This document shows, one piece after another, positions 1 to 8,547 of a stretch of DNA of 64,000 bases. The notes beneath the pieces were generated by a model, which ran no database searches, had not been told where the DNA came from, and worked only from the letters and a program-made list of their open reading frames with translations. The DNA comes from Oharaeibacter diazotrophicus (GTDB lineage Bacteria > Pseudomonadota > Alphaproteobacteria > Rhizobiales > Pleomorphomonadaceae), in NCBI RefSeq assembly GCF_004362745.1, contig NZ_SNXY01000006.1:1488001-1552000 (forward strand), in the 5' to 3' direction. The first letter of the stretch is position 1, and each line of letters starts with the position of its first letter. The position numbers and the translations under genes were made by a program.

Positions 1-345
1 GAGGCCTTCGTGCGCGACGGCCGGGGACGGGCGATCGCCAGGTCCATTCTCGCCGGGCACCGGCCGGAGGAGATCGTGCGGGACCGGCGCAGCGGCCGGC
101 AGCTCGGCGACTGGTTCGCGATCCTGACCGCCGAGCGCCCTCGGATGCTCGCCGCGCTGGAGCGTCTCAAGGCGTCGCGCAGCGCCGGTCGCGTCGTCGA
201 TCTCGCGCGCCTGGAACGGCTGCTGAACGATTGGCCGGCCGATGCAGCCGCCGCCGAAGCCCGCCGTGGGGAGTATCACTTCGTGCTGACCCGCGGGCTC
301 GAGACCGCCGAATTCCTCGCGTGGCACGACCGCTCCAACACCTGA
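1..345 (+). CDS. Asparagine synthetase-like protein, C-terminal fragment (cut by window edge)
   Basis: Only the last 114 codons are visible; the reading frame is open from the first base, so the gene starts outside the window. The fragment has the texture of the C-terminal helical end of the asparagine synthetase (AsnB/McjC) ATP-dependent amidotransferase fold: an arginine-rich stretch with GRQLGDW, then a leucine/arginine-rich helix ending in ALERLL-type and FVLTRGLETAEFL-type segments. The glutaminase domain and ATP-binding loop are not visible, so real asparagine synthesis cannot be separated from the lasso-peptide cyclase type. The family assignment is from pattern recall and the function is inference. 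Confidence 0.6.
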   Translation, partial: EAFVRDGRGRAIARSILAGHRPEEIVRDRRSGRQLGDWFAILTAERPRMLAALERLKASRSAGRVVDLARLERLLNDWPADAAAAEARRGEYHFVLTRGLETAEFLAWHDRSNT

Positions 346-358
346 CCGCCGCCCGCCC

Positions 359-1969
359 TCACCGCTCCACGCTGTAGGCGAGGTCGCCGCGCGAGACCGT
401 CGCGCCCTCGATGCGGCGGTCGGAGGTGGGGCCGGGCATCTGCTTGAACACGATCGCCCGGGTCGAGGCGCTCGACAGCGCGTCGGCGTAGGCGGCCGGG
501 TCGGCGATCGGGGCGAGGTCGGCGTGGGCGGCGAGCAGGGCCGTGACGTCGACGGCGGGGTCGACCACGAAGGCGGTCAGCGTGCCCGCGCCCGGCTCGT
601 CGGCGACGAGGTCGAAGGCGGCGCCCTCTTCCGGGATCCGGATCGTCGCGCCGGCGGCGACCAGACCGGCCTCGCCGAAATCGAGCGAGAACCGGTTCGG
701 GTAGAGCTGCACCACCGAGCCGTCGTCGCGGCGGTCGAGCACGACGAGGCGGCCGGCGCGCGGCGAGGTCACGCGGATCGCCAGCGGCTCGCCGACGCGG
801 CCCGGCCGGCCGCCCTCGAAGGCGACGGCGACCGGCGCGCCGCGGGCGGGCATCAGGTCGGACGGCACGGCGGTCGCCGCGTCGGTGGCGGCGGTGCCGG
901 TGTGGCGGACCACCGTGGCGCCGGCGGGCGCCGCGCCCGGGCCGGCGTCGGCCATCACCGCGGTCTCGCCGCCGATCCGGCGGACCAGCGACCGGCCGGC
1001 GTAGCCGTCGAAGGCCTCCAGCATCGGCAGCGGATCCTGGCCGAGGCAGTCGTAGCGGCCGCAGTAGAGCTGGGTCTCGACGCGCAGATAGTCGATCAGC
1101 TCGGCCGGCGTGACGACGCCGTTGCCGTTGGCGTCGGCGGCGAGGTCGGAAAGGCCGCGGACGAAGCGGCTGGTGAAGAGGCCGGCCGAACCGCCGACGC
1201 TCATGTCCTCGAGCGCGTATTGCGCCGAGGTGACGGCCGTCCAGACCGCGAGCTTCGGGCCGCCGGCGATCGCCCGGGCGCCGGCCGCCGGCAGCTTCGC
1301 CCGCGCCGCCCTGGCGCCCGCGGCCATCTCGCGCATCCGCGGCGCCAGCACGGCCGGGCCGAAGGGGGTGAGCGTGCGCACCGGCCGATAGGCGCCGGCC
1401 GCTTCGGCCGCCGCCGTCCGGGTGATGGTGCCCGAATGGCAGGCGTCGACGATCACGGTGACGTCGCGGCCGGCGAGGCCGGCGAGCGCCACCTCGATCT
1501 CGTCGTCGAGGATGACGCCGTCGAGCTGCGGCTCGGCGGCGCCGAGTTCGGCCGCGGCGTCGGAGGGCACCAGCACCTCGTCGAGCCCGTCGTCGGCCTC
1601 GTCGCCACTGTCGTCGGCGACCTGGGCGCCGTGGCCGGCGTAGTAGATCAGCACCCGGTCGCCGGGCTTGGTCCGCTCGACCAGCTCGTGGCGGATCGCT
1701 CCGAGGATGCCGTCCCGGGTGGCGTCGAGGTCCGACAGGAAGGTGACGTCGGCGGGCGCGTAACCGAACACGTCGACCGCGAGGTCGCGCATCCTCCGGG
1801 CGTCGTTGACCGCGCCGGAAAGGTTGCGCTGGTTCGGCGCGCCGTTGACCAGCACGTGCGGATAGAGGTCGATGCCAACGATCAGCGCCCGGTCGGACGC
1901 CGCGGCGGTGCCGGTCGAAAGCGCGAGCGCGAGCGCGAGGGTGGCGGCGAAGGCGGTCCGGCTGGTCAC
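359..1969 (-). CDS. Exported caspase-family (C14, metacaspase-like) protease with DUF4384-like C-terminus
   Basis: A 536-residue protein with an N-terminal signal peptide (about residues 1-24, hydrophobic AL-rich core, cleavage near AAAS). The caspase p20-like fold follows: the RALIVGID strand, the catalytic histidine in YYAGHG (His113) and the catalytic cysteine in DACHSG (Cys177). An acidic DSGDEADDG loop lies between them. The C-terminal half contains a DUF4384-like beta domain (LVVLDRRDDGSVVQLYPN). It is the last gene of a three-gene operon; its ATG overlaps the TGA of the upstream caspase gene by 4 bases, which implies translational coupling. It should act in the periplasm. Substrate unknown; metacaspases prefer Arg/Lys at P1, but specificity cannot be read here. 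Confidence 0.88.
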   Translation of the reverse strand: MTSRTAFAATLALALALSTGTAAASDRALIVGIDLYPHVLVNGAPNQRNLSGAVNDARRMRDLAVDVFGYAPADVTFLSDLDATRDGILGAIRHELVERTKPGDRVLIYYAGHGAQVADDSGDEADDGLDEVLVPSDAAAELGAAEPQLDGVILDDEIEVALAGLAGRDVTVIVDACHSGTITRTAAAEAAGAYRPVRTLTPFGPAVLAPRMREMAAGARAARAKLPAAGARAIAGGPKLAVWTAVTSAQYALEDMSVGGSAGLFTSRFVRGLSDLAADANGNGVVTPAELIDYLRVETQLYCGRYDCLGQDPLPMLEAFDGYAGRSLVRRIGGETAVMADAGPGAAPAGATVVRHTGTAATDAATAVPSDLMPARGAPVAVAFEGGRPGRVGEPLAIRVTSPRAGRLVVLDRRDDGSVVQLYPNRFSLDFGEAGLVAAGATIRIPEEGAAFDLVADEPGAGTLTAFVVDPAVDVTALLAAHADLAPIADPAAYADALSSASTRAIVFKQMPGPTSDRRIEGATVSRGDLAYSVER

Positions 1970-3531
1970 GATCGCTTCTCCGCGGTGAAGAACGCCTGGA
2001 TCCCGATGCGGTGCGGCCGGCCCGCGACATCACGCGTCAGCGCCGCGAACACGGTGGCCGGCCGGACGCCCGCACCGGCGCCGGCGAGCGCGGCGCGCAG
2101 CGTCTCCGGCTTCTCGGCGGTCGCCACCACGACCAGCGTGTCGGCGCCGAAGGGCGGCGTCACCGCGCCGGCGAGCCGGAACCCGCGGTCGGTCGGCCAA
2201 GGGTCGGCGTCGGCGGGGCCGAGCGGCCAGAGCATGTGCACCGAGCCGGTGGCGGTGAGGTCGAACACGGTGAGATAGGGCAGCGCCGGGTCGCGGACGC
2301 GGAACACGATCTCGGTGCCCTGCGGCTGCACCCGGTCGTCGGGCGAGAACTCGACCGCGAGCGGGCCGTCGAGCGCGAGGCGGGCGATGCCGTCGAGCGC
2401 GCGGGCGGCCTCGACCACCAGCGGGAAGTCGCGCAGCGGCCGCGCGCCGGTGGCGACGACGTCGCGCACGGCGTTGAGGGCCGTGCCGGCGTCGGGGTCG
2501 AGCAGCAGCGCCGCCCGCTCGGGCGCGTCGACCAGCGCGACGCCGCCCTCTCGTGCGAGCATCGCCGTCACCGCCGCGGTCTCGGCGCCGGGCAGCACGT
2601 GGACGGCGATCGGCGGCAGCGCGGCCGGCGCGACGGCGGGCGCGGACGCGGCCTCCATCGGCTTGCGCGAGCCGTCCTTGGCGACCGCCACGATCCGCCG
2701 CGTCGCGTCGGAGAAGGCGAACTGCGGCGTCTGCTTGGAGGCGGCGAGGTTGCGCACGGTCTGGCGCACGTAGAGCTCGAACTCGCCGGCGGAAACCGTT
2801 CCGTCGCCGTCGAGATCGGCGGCACCGTCGAGCGCGCGGGCGGTGGCGTAGGACAGGGCGCCGCGCGGGGCGCCGTCGATCATCAGCTCGGGCACCACTT
2901 GGTCGTCGAGCGTCGCCCCGACCGCGAGCACGCCGGCGGCGGCACCATCGGGGAGCGTCGGGGCCGGGATCGGCGGCGGCCGGGTCGGGTCGGTCTTCGG
3001 CCGGTAGAGCCGCGTCGGCAGCGCCCCGGCGCCGACGGCGCGCGACGGGCTGCCGGAATGGCAGGCGTCGGCGACGAACAGCACCTGCTGGCCCTTCGCC
3101 TCGGCAATCCGGAACAGGGCGTCGAGGTCGTCGTCGACCAGCTGCTCGTCCGGATGCGCGGCCTCGTCGAAGCCCTGGAGCAGATAGGATTCGTCGCGTC
3201 CGTCGGCCTCGTCGCCGTCGCGGTCGGGGATCGAGATGCCGTGACCAGAGAAATGGAGGTAGAGGAGATCGCCGGGCGCGCCCTCCGCCACGAGGTCGCG
3301 GAAGGCGGCGATCACCGCCGCCCGCGTCGCCGCGCCGTCGAGCAGCGTCCGTGTCTCGACGCCCCGGCGGGCGAGCACGTCGGCGACGTCGCGGACGTCG
3401 TTGACGGCACCGGCCAGCGTCGGCGCCGAGCGGTAGGCGTCGACGCCGATCAGCAGCGCCCGGGTCGCGGCCGAGGCCGGCGCGGCGGCCGCGGCAAGCG
3501 CGGCGGCGAGGAGCAGGATGCGGCCTCTCAT
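1966..3531 (-). CDS. Second exported caspase-family protease with DUF4384-like C-terminus
   Basis: A 521-residue paralogue of the downstream gene. A signal peptide (residues 1-22, ending ASAAT) is followed by RALLIGVDAY, the catalytic His in HFSGHG (His97) and the catalytic Cys in DACHSG (Cys157), with an acidic DRDGDEADGRDE loop between. An EF-hand-like DLDGDGTVSAGEFELY stretch sits near residues 235-250 and could bind calcium, a known activator of metacaspases; that link is inference. A beta-rich DUF4384-like end follows. The ATG chosen gives the signal peptide and overlaps the stop of the OmpA-like gene by 4 bases. Both catalytic residues are intact in both paralogues, so neither looks like a pseudo-protease. 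Confidence 0.87.
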   Translation of the reverse strand: MRGRILLLAAALAAAAAPASAATRALLIGVDAYRSAPTLAGAVNDVRDVADVLARRGVETRTLLDGAATRAAVIAAFRDLVAEGAPGDLLYLHFSGHGISIPDRDGDEADGRDESYLLQGFDEAAHPDEQLVDDDLDALFRIAEAKGQQVLFVADACHSGSPSRAVGAGALPTRLYRPKTDPTRPPPIPAPTLPDGAAAGVLAVGATLDDQVVPELMIDGAPRGALSYATARALDGAADLDGDGTVSAGEFELYVRQTVRNLAASKQTPQFAFSDATRRIVAVAKDGSRKPMEAASAPAVAPAALPPIAVHVLPGAETAAVTAMLAREGGVALVDAPERAALLLDPDAGTALNAVRDVVATGARPLRDFPLVVEAARALDGIARLALDGPLAVEFSPDDRVQPQGTEIVFRVRDPALPYLTVFDLTATGSVHMLWPLGPADADPWPTDRGFRLAGAVTPPFGADTLVVVATAEKPETLRAALAGAGAGVRPATVFAALTRDVAGRPHRIGIQAFFTAEKRS

Positions 3532-4466
3532 CGGATCAGCTCCACGCGGCGGTCGAGGGCGTCGCGCGCCGCCGCGTCGCCGGCGAAGCGGGCGTCGTCG
3601 GGGCCGCGGAACGGCTCGCGTTCGCCGCGGCCCTCGACGGTGATCCGGCCGGAATAGCCGGCGGCGGCGACGAAGGCGCGGACCGCCTCGGCGCGGGCGA
3701 GCGACAGCGCCATGTTGTCGGCGTCGCCGCCGACCGTGTCGGTGTGACCGACCAGCGTCACGGCGGCGAGGTGCGACGCGCGGAGATAGGCCGCGAGGTG
3801 CTCGGCGGCGCGGCGGCCCTTCTCGGTGAAGGCGGTGGTGCCGAACTCGAACTGCACCGGCACCGGGACGGCGGCGACGGTGAAGCCGCGATAGCGTTCG
3901 GCGTAGAGGCCCGAGGCCGGATCGCCGCGGGTCACGGCCGGCGTCTCGTAGGTCGAGGCGAGCAGCGCGGCGGTCGCCATGCGGGCGTGGATCTCGCGGA
4001 AGGCCGCCTCGTCCGGCAGCGCCGCGAGATCGGCGTCGGATCCGGTCGCGGCCCGTCGCGCCAGCGTCGCCACCGCCTGTTCGTAGAGCGGGGCGGCACC
4101 GTCGTAGTCGGCGCGCTCGTAGCGGACTTCGGCGAGGGTCAGGATCAGCTGCCACGGCGCGCCGAATCGGCGGCCGGCCTCGAGCAGGTCCAGGTGGGCG
4201 GCGGCGTCGCCGTCGGCCTCGACCGCGGCGAAGAAGGCGTCGACGTGGGCGTTGGCGACGTCGTCGCCGAGCGCGGCGCGCCAGGCGTCGGTGCAGCCGG
4301 CATCGGGCCGGGCGGCCTCGTCGACGAGGCGCGAGAGGGCGGGAAGGTCGCGGTCGGCGATGCCGGCGCGCGCGTCGGCGTCGATCGCCGCGCAGGGCCG
4401 CGCCGCCGCGGGGGTCGCGGCGACGAGCAGCAGCAGCGGGAGCGCGATCCGGGCGCGGTGTCTCAT
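3528..4466 (-). CDS. OmpA-family peptidoglycan-binding protein, first gene of the caspase operon
   Basis: A 312-residue exported protein: signal peptide (residues 1-22, ending ATPAAA), a helical alpha/alpha middle region rich in Ala and Asp, then an OmpA/MotB-type domain over the last ~110 residues. The diagnostic segments are FGTTAFTEKG, LVGHTDTVGG, a NMALSLARAEAV helix and the closing DRRVE. This domain binds diaminopimelate in peptidoglycan, so the protein probably anchors the periplasmic complex to the cell wall. The ATG at 4466 is preceded by GAGG, while an upstream alternative start would spoil the signal peptide. It overlaps the next caspase gene by ATGA. Confidence 0.82.
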   Translation of the reverse strand: MRHRARIALPLLLLVAATPAAARPCAAIDADARAGIADRDLPALSRLVDEAARPDAGCTDAWRAALGDDVANAHVDAFFAAVEADGDAAAHLDLLEAGRRFGAPWQLILTLAEVRYERADYDGAAPLYEQAVATLARRAATGSDADLAALPDEAAFREIHARMATAALLASTYETPAVTRGDPASGLYAERYRGFTVAAVPVPVQFEFGTTAFTEKGRRAAEHLAAYLRASHLAAVTLVGHTDTVGGDADNMALSLARAEAVRAFVAAAGYSGRITVEGRGEREPFRGPDDARFAGDAAARDALDRRVELIR

Positions 4467-4610
4467 GGCGGCCTCGTCGGACGGGCGGCGGTCGTCCCGC
4501 CACACCCCGTCCGACCGAGCTTACGGTCTGCCCGCCGCGATCGGAAGGCGGCAAGGCCGCCGCGCGATCGCGGCAGCCCGATCGGAAAGCGGCAGGGCCG
4601 TCGGACGACC

Positions 4611-5786
4611 TCAGCCCCGGCGGAAACGCGCCAGCCCCAGCATCGCCCCACCGGCGAGCAGTCCCCAGAAGGCGCCGGAGACGCCGAGGAAGGACAGGCC
4701 CGAGGCCGTCACCACGAAGGTGACCACCGCCGCCTCGCGCTCCTCGTTCGCCGCCATCGCGGCGGACAGCGACGCGCCGAACGCCCCGAGCAGGGCGAGG
4801 CCCGCCACCGCCTCGATCAGCACCGGCGGCGAGGCGGCGATGAAGGCCGTCGCCGCGCCGGAGACGAGGCCGAGCACGACGTAGGCGACGCCGCAGACCA
4901 CCGCCGCCCACCAGCGCCGAGACGGGTCCGGGTGGGCGTCGGGGCCGGCGCAGAGCGCCGCGGTGATCGCCGCGAGGTTGACCGCGTGGCCGCCGAAGGG
5001 CGCGGCCAGCAGCGTGAACAGGCCGGTGCCGCGCAGGAGCGGCCCGAGGTCGGGCCGGTAGCCGTTGACGTTCAGCACCGCCATGCCCGGGATGTTCTGC
5101 GAGGCCATGGTGACGATGAACAGCGGCACCGCGATGCCCACCAGCGCCGACACCGACAGCGTCGGCACCGTGAACACCGGATGTGGCGCGAGGCCGGCGA
5201 CCACGCCGGCCGGCATCGTCGTCGTCGCCGCGATCGCGACCACCGCCACGATCACCGCCGCAGGCACTGCCAGCACCCGCTTCCAGCGCGCCACCAGCGC
5301 CCAGACCGCGACGATCACGAGGCCGAGCACCGGCTCGGCCGCCACAGCCTTCACCGGCTTCAGGCAGAGCCCGAGCAGCACGCCGGCGAGCATGGCGTTG
5401 GCGAGCGGCGCCGGGATCGCGGCGACGGCGCGCCCGAGCGGCTTCCAGAGGCCGGCGACCACGATCGCCGCGCCGACGACCAGGAACGCCCCGACCGCCG
5501 CCGGGAAGCCGCCGTCGACCGCGCCGGCGGTGGCGAGCAGCGCCGCGCCCGGCGTCGACCACGCCACGCTGATCGGCATCCGGAAGCGGACGCTGAGCAG
5601 GATGCCGGAGAGGCCCATGGCGACCGCGAGCGCCATCAGGCCCGACGCCGCCTCGGCCGGGCTGGCGCCGACCGCCACGAGACCGTTGACGCAGACGGCG
5701 AAGGAACTGGCGAAACCGACGAAGGCGGCGAGCAGACCCGCCGACGTCGCCTGCACGGAGAAGGACCGCAGCACTCTGTTCGACAC
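4611..5786 (-). CDS. benE: BenE-type benzoate/H+ symporter family membrane protein
   Basis: A 391-residue, highly hydrophobic protein with about 12 predicted membrane segments and the conserved BenE features SVAWSTPGAALLA near residue 75, the APLANAMLAGVLLG helix and ASQNIPGMAVLN near residue 225. BenE proteins are proton-coupled transporters of the nucleobase/ascorbate-transporter superfamily, first known for benzoate uptake, though many homologues in soil alphaproteobacteria sit away from aromatic pathways, as here. The start is GTG with no clear ribosome binding site, so the exact N-terminus is uncertain. Neighbours give no substrate hint. Confidence 0.82.
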   Translation of the reverse strand: MSNRVLRSFSVQATSAGLLAAFVGFASSFAVCVNGLVAVGASPAEAASGLMALAVAMGLSGILLSVRFRMPISVAWSTPGAALLATAGAVDGGFPAAVGAFLVVGAAIVVAGLWKPLGRAVAAIPAPLANAMLAGVLLGLCLKPVKAVAAEPVLGLVIVAVWALVARWKRVLAVPAAVIVAVVAIAATTTMPAGVVAGLAPHPVFTVPTLSVSALVGIAVPLFIVTMASQNIPGMAVLNVNGYRPDLGPLLRGTGLFTLLAAPFGGHAVNLAAITAALCAGPDAHPDPSRRWWAAVVCGVAYVVLGLVSGAATAFIAASPPVLIEAVAGLALLGAFGASLSAAMAANEEREAAVVTFVVTASGLSFLGVSGAFWGLLAGGAMLGLARFRRG

Positions 5787-5854
5787 CCGCTGGAGGAGGG
5801 AGGCCGGACCCTAGCCCGGCTCCCGCCGCCGCGTAACCCCCTCGTGGCGCAGCT

Positions 5855-6787
5855 TCAACTCTCGTCCTTCTTCGCCGCGGCCGGCAGCTTCGGCACCGCC
5901 TTCAGATAGGCCGCGATCGCCGCGATGTCCTCGGGCGGCAGCTTGGAGATGTTCTCCTGCACCTCGACCATCGAGCCGCCGAAGCTGTCGTAGTCCGGCT
6001 TGAAGCCGGTCGAGAGCGCGTTGACGATGTCGTCCTCGCTCCAGTCGGCGATGCCGCCCTCGCCGCCGGTGATGTTGGGGATGACGCCCTTGCCCTCCGG
6101 ATTGGGCGCGCCGGCGAGCCACTTGGAACGGTCGAGACCGCCGGCCGGCGAGCGGCTGGTGTGGCACTCGCCGCAGTGGCCGGGCCCCTCGACCAGATAC
6201 TGCCCGCGCTTCACGGCGTCCGAGGCGTCGGCCGGCAGCGCCACCACCGGGGCGGGGTCGAGGTAGAGCAGCTTCCAGAGGCCGAGGCCGCGGCGGACGT
6301 TGAACGGGAAGCCGAGCTCGTGGTCCGGCACCGCGTTCGCCACCTTCGGCAGGCTGCGCAGGTAGCCGTCGAGGTCGATCAGGTCCTCGGTCCGCATGTG
6401 GGTGTAGGAGGCGTAGGGGAAGGCGGGATAGAGGTGCTCGCCCTCGTCGTCGACGCCGTTCTTCATGGCGCCCACGAAGGCCGCCGTCGACCAGCCGCCG
6501 ATGCCGGTGGCCTCGTCGGGCGAGATGTTCGGCACGTGGAACTTGCCGAAGGGCGTCGCCAGCACGAGGCCGCCGCCGAGCTTCAGGCGCTCCTCGCCCT
6601 TGGCGCCCGGCGCGGCGTGGCAGCCGGCGCAGCCGCCGGCGTTGAACATCCGTTCGCCGTTGGCGAGGTCGGCGACGTGCTGCGGCAGGTCGCCGGCCGC
6701 CACCGTCCGCGGCATCGTCAGCACCCAGAACCCCGCCCCGCCCGCGACGGCGAGCACGGCGGCGGTGGCGAGCAGCTTCTTCAACAT
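5855..6787 (-). CDS. Dihaem c-type cytochrome, membrane-anchored
   Basis: A 310-residue protein with an uncleaved-looking N-terminal membrane segment (residues 4-24) and two haem attachment motifs, CAGCH (Cys53, Cys56, His57) and CGECH (Cys205, Cys208, His209), one per cytochrome c domain. The NISPDEATGIGGW and NITGGEGGIADWSEDD segments, one per domain, are typical of the cytochrome subunits that serve membrane-bound alcohol or aldehyde dehydrogenases and sulfite/thiosulfate enzymes. No partner dehydrogenase gene is adjacent. A GGAGG site lies 8 bases before the ATG. It is transcribed divergently from radA. Electron partner unknown; a role near the respiratory chain is inference. Confidence 0.85.
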   Translation of the reverse strand: MLKKLLATAAVLAVAGGAGFWVLTMPRTVAAGDLPQHVADLANGERMFNAGGCAGCHAAPGAKGEERLKLGGGLVLATPFGKFHVPNISPDEATGIGGWSTAAFVGAMKNGVDDEGEHLYPAFPYASYTHMRTEDLIDLDGYLRSLPKVANAVPDHELGFPFNVRRGLGLWKLLYLDPAPVVALPADASDAVKRGQYLVEGPGHCGECHTSRSPAGGLDRSKWLAGAPNPEGKGVIPNITGGEGGIADWSEDDIVNALSTGFKPDYDSFGGSMVEVQENISKLPPEDIAAIAAYLKAVPKLPAAAKKDES

Positions 6788-6939
6788 CGGGACGGCCTCC
6801 TACGCGCGATTCCGGAATCGTAGCGCAGTCCTGCCACGGCTCAACTGACGCCTCGGTGACCGATCGGCACGAACCGCGCTCGCCGACCCTGTACAAAACG
6901 GGAACATTGCCCTATGGTGCCGCGGGTGCGGAGAAATCG

Positions 6940-8370
6940 ATGGCGAAGCGAACCACCGTCTACGTCTGTCAGGCCTGCGGCGCGGCGACGCCGAAATGGG
7001 CGGGCAAGTGCGAATCCTGCGGCGAATGGAACTCGATCGTCAAGGAGGCCGGCGCGCCGCCGGGCCTCGGCGGCGGCGTGGTCGGCCAGAAGGGCCGGCC
7101 GATGCGCAAGGGTCGGGTGGTGCCGCTGGTGGGCCTGTCGGGGGCGATCGACAGCGCGCCGCGCATCGCCTCCGGCATCGTCGAGCTCGACCGCGTCACC
7201 GGCGGCGGCTTCGTGCGCGGCTCGGCGCTGCTGGTCGGCGGCGACCCCGGCATCGGCAAGTCGACGCTGCTGATCCAGGCGGCGGCGACGCTGGCGCGCC
7301 GCGGCGCCCGGGTCGTCTACGTCTCCGGCGAGGAGGCGGTGGCGCAGGTGCGCCTGCGCGCCGAGCGGCTCGGCCTCGCCGACACCGACGTCATGCTCGC
7401 CGCCGAGACCAGCGTCGAGGACATCCTGACCACCCTCGCGGACGGCCGCGCGCCGGACCTCGTCGTGGTCGATTCGATCCAGACCCTGTGGACCGAGGTG
7501 GTCGACAGCGCGCCGGGCACGGTGGCGCAGGTGCGCACGGCCGCCCAGGCGATGATCCGCTATGCCAAGGAGAGCGGCGCCACCGTCGTCCTGGTCGGCC
7601 ACGTCACCAAGGAGGGCACCATCGCCGGCCCGCGCGTGGTCGAGCACATGGTCGACGCCGTGCTCTACTTCGAGGGCGACGGCGCCCGCCATTTCCGCGT
7701 CCTGCGCGCCGTCAAGAACCGCTTCGGCCCGACCGACGAGATCGGCGTCTTCGAGATGACCGGGCGGGGCCTGCGCGAAGTGCCGAACCCCTCGGCCCTG
7801 TTCATGGGCGCGCGCGACACGGCCGCCCCGGGCGCCGCGGTGTTCGCCGGCATGGAGGGCACCCGGCCTGTGCTGGTCGAGGTCCAGGCGCTGGTGGCGC
7901 CGACCACGCTCGGCACCGCCCGTCGCGCGGTGGTCGGCTGGGACGGCAACCGCCTGTCGATGATCCTCGCCGTGCTGGAGGCGCACTGCGGCGTCCGCTT
8001 CGGCCAGCACGACGTCTATCTCAACGTCGCCGGCGGCCTCAGGATCGCCGAGCCGGCGGCCGACCTCGCCGTCGCCGCCGCCCTGGTGTCGTCCCTGGCC
8101 GGGGTTGCCCTCGGGGCCGATTGCGTCTATTTCGGCGAGGTCGCCCTGTCGGGGGCGGTGAGGCCGGTGGCGCATGCCCCGGCCCGTCTCAAGGAGGCGG
8201 AAAAGCTCGGTTTTTCGAGAGCCGTCGCCCCGCGGACCAAACCCGGCGAAGGCGAGCCTCCCGCGCTTGCGGTGGCCCCGGTCGACCAGCTCGTCGATCT
8301 CGTCGCCCGCATCGCCTCGGGCCGGTCCGTCGAGACGGGCGGACCGCGGCGCGTGGCCTCGGCCACGTGA
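6940..8370 (+). CDS. radA: DNA repair protein RadA
   Basis: A 476-residue RecA-superfamily ATPase that promotes branch migration and processing of recombination intermediates. The N-terminal C4 zinc finger is visible (Cys10, Cys13, Cys24, Cys27), then Walker A GGDPGIGKST (about residues 100-109), the Walker B strand LVVVDSIQT, the RadA-specific KNRFG motif and a C-terminal Lon-protease-like domain with YLNVAGGLRI. An upstream in-frame ATG exists, but family alignment favours the MAKRTTVYVC start. It precedes cvpA and purF, a common alphaproteobacterial order (radA-cvpA-purF). Confidence 0.97.
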   Translation: MAKRTTVYVCQACGAATPKWAGKCESCGEWNSIVKEAGAPPGLGGGVVGQKGRPMRKGRVVPLVGLSGAIDSAPRIASGIVELDRVTGGGFVRGSALLVGGDPGIGKSTLLIQAAATLARRGARVVYVSGEEAVAQVRLRAERLGLADTDVMLAAETSVEDILTTLADGRAPDLVVVDSIQTLWTEVVDSAPGTVAQVRTAAQAMIRYAKESGATVVLVGHVTKEGTIAGPRVVEHMVDAVLYFEGDGARHFRVLRAVKNRFGPTDEIGVFEMTGRGLREVPNPSALFMGARDTAAPGAAVFAGMEGTRPVLVEVQALVAPTTLGTARRAVVGWDGNRLSMILAVLEAHCGVRFGQHDVYLNVAGGLRIAEPAADLAVAAALVSSLAGVALGADCVYFGEVALSGAVRPVAHAPARLKEAEKLGFSRAVAPRTKPGEGEPPALAVAPVDQLVDLVARIASGRSVETGGPRRVASAT

Positions 8371-8547
8371 GGCGGCTTGTCGCGTCGGCCGATTCGGGCG
8401 AATGAAGTCTCACCGAGCGCATTTGCTCCCGATCCACGTCGGGGCGGATCGCGCGAGGAGCGCCCAGGGGGGCGCCGGCCGGACGGCCGCAACGGGTGAC
8501 ACGGGTGCGGGTCCGCGGGGGCGGCCGGCCCATCGGAAAGGCCGACG

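Noticed and set aside
1966-5562. A single ~1,200-residue reading frame on the minus strand
   Set aside because: Only the left third is a real gene (caspase, start at 3531). The rest is a GC-driven open frame antisense-in-frame to the OmpA and BenE genes, with arginine-rich random composition.
5830-6900. Arginine-rich proteins antisense to the cytochrome gene
   Set aside because: Antisense shadow of a well-supported gene, with no start site or domain.
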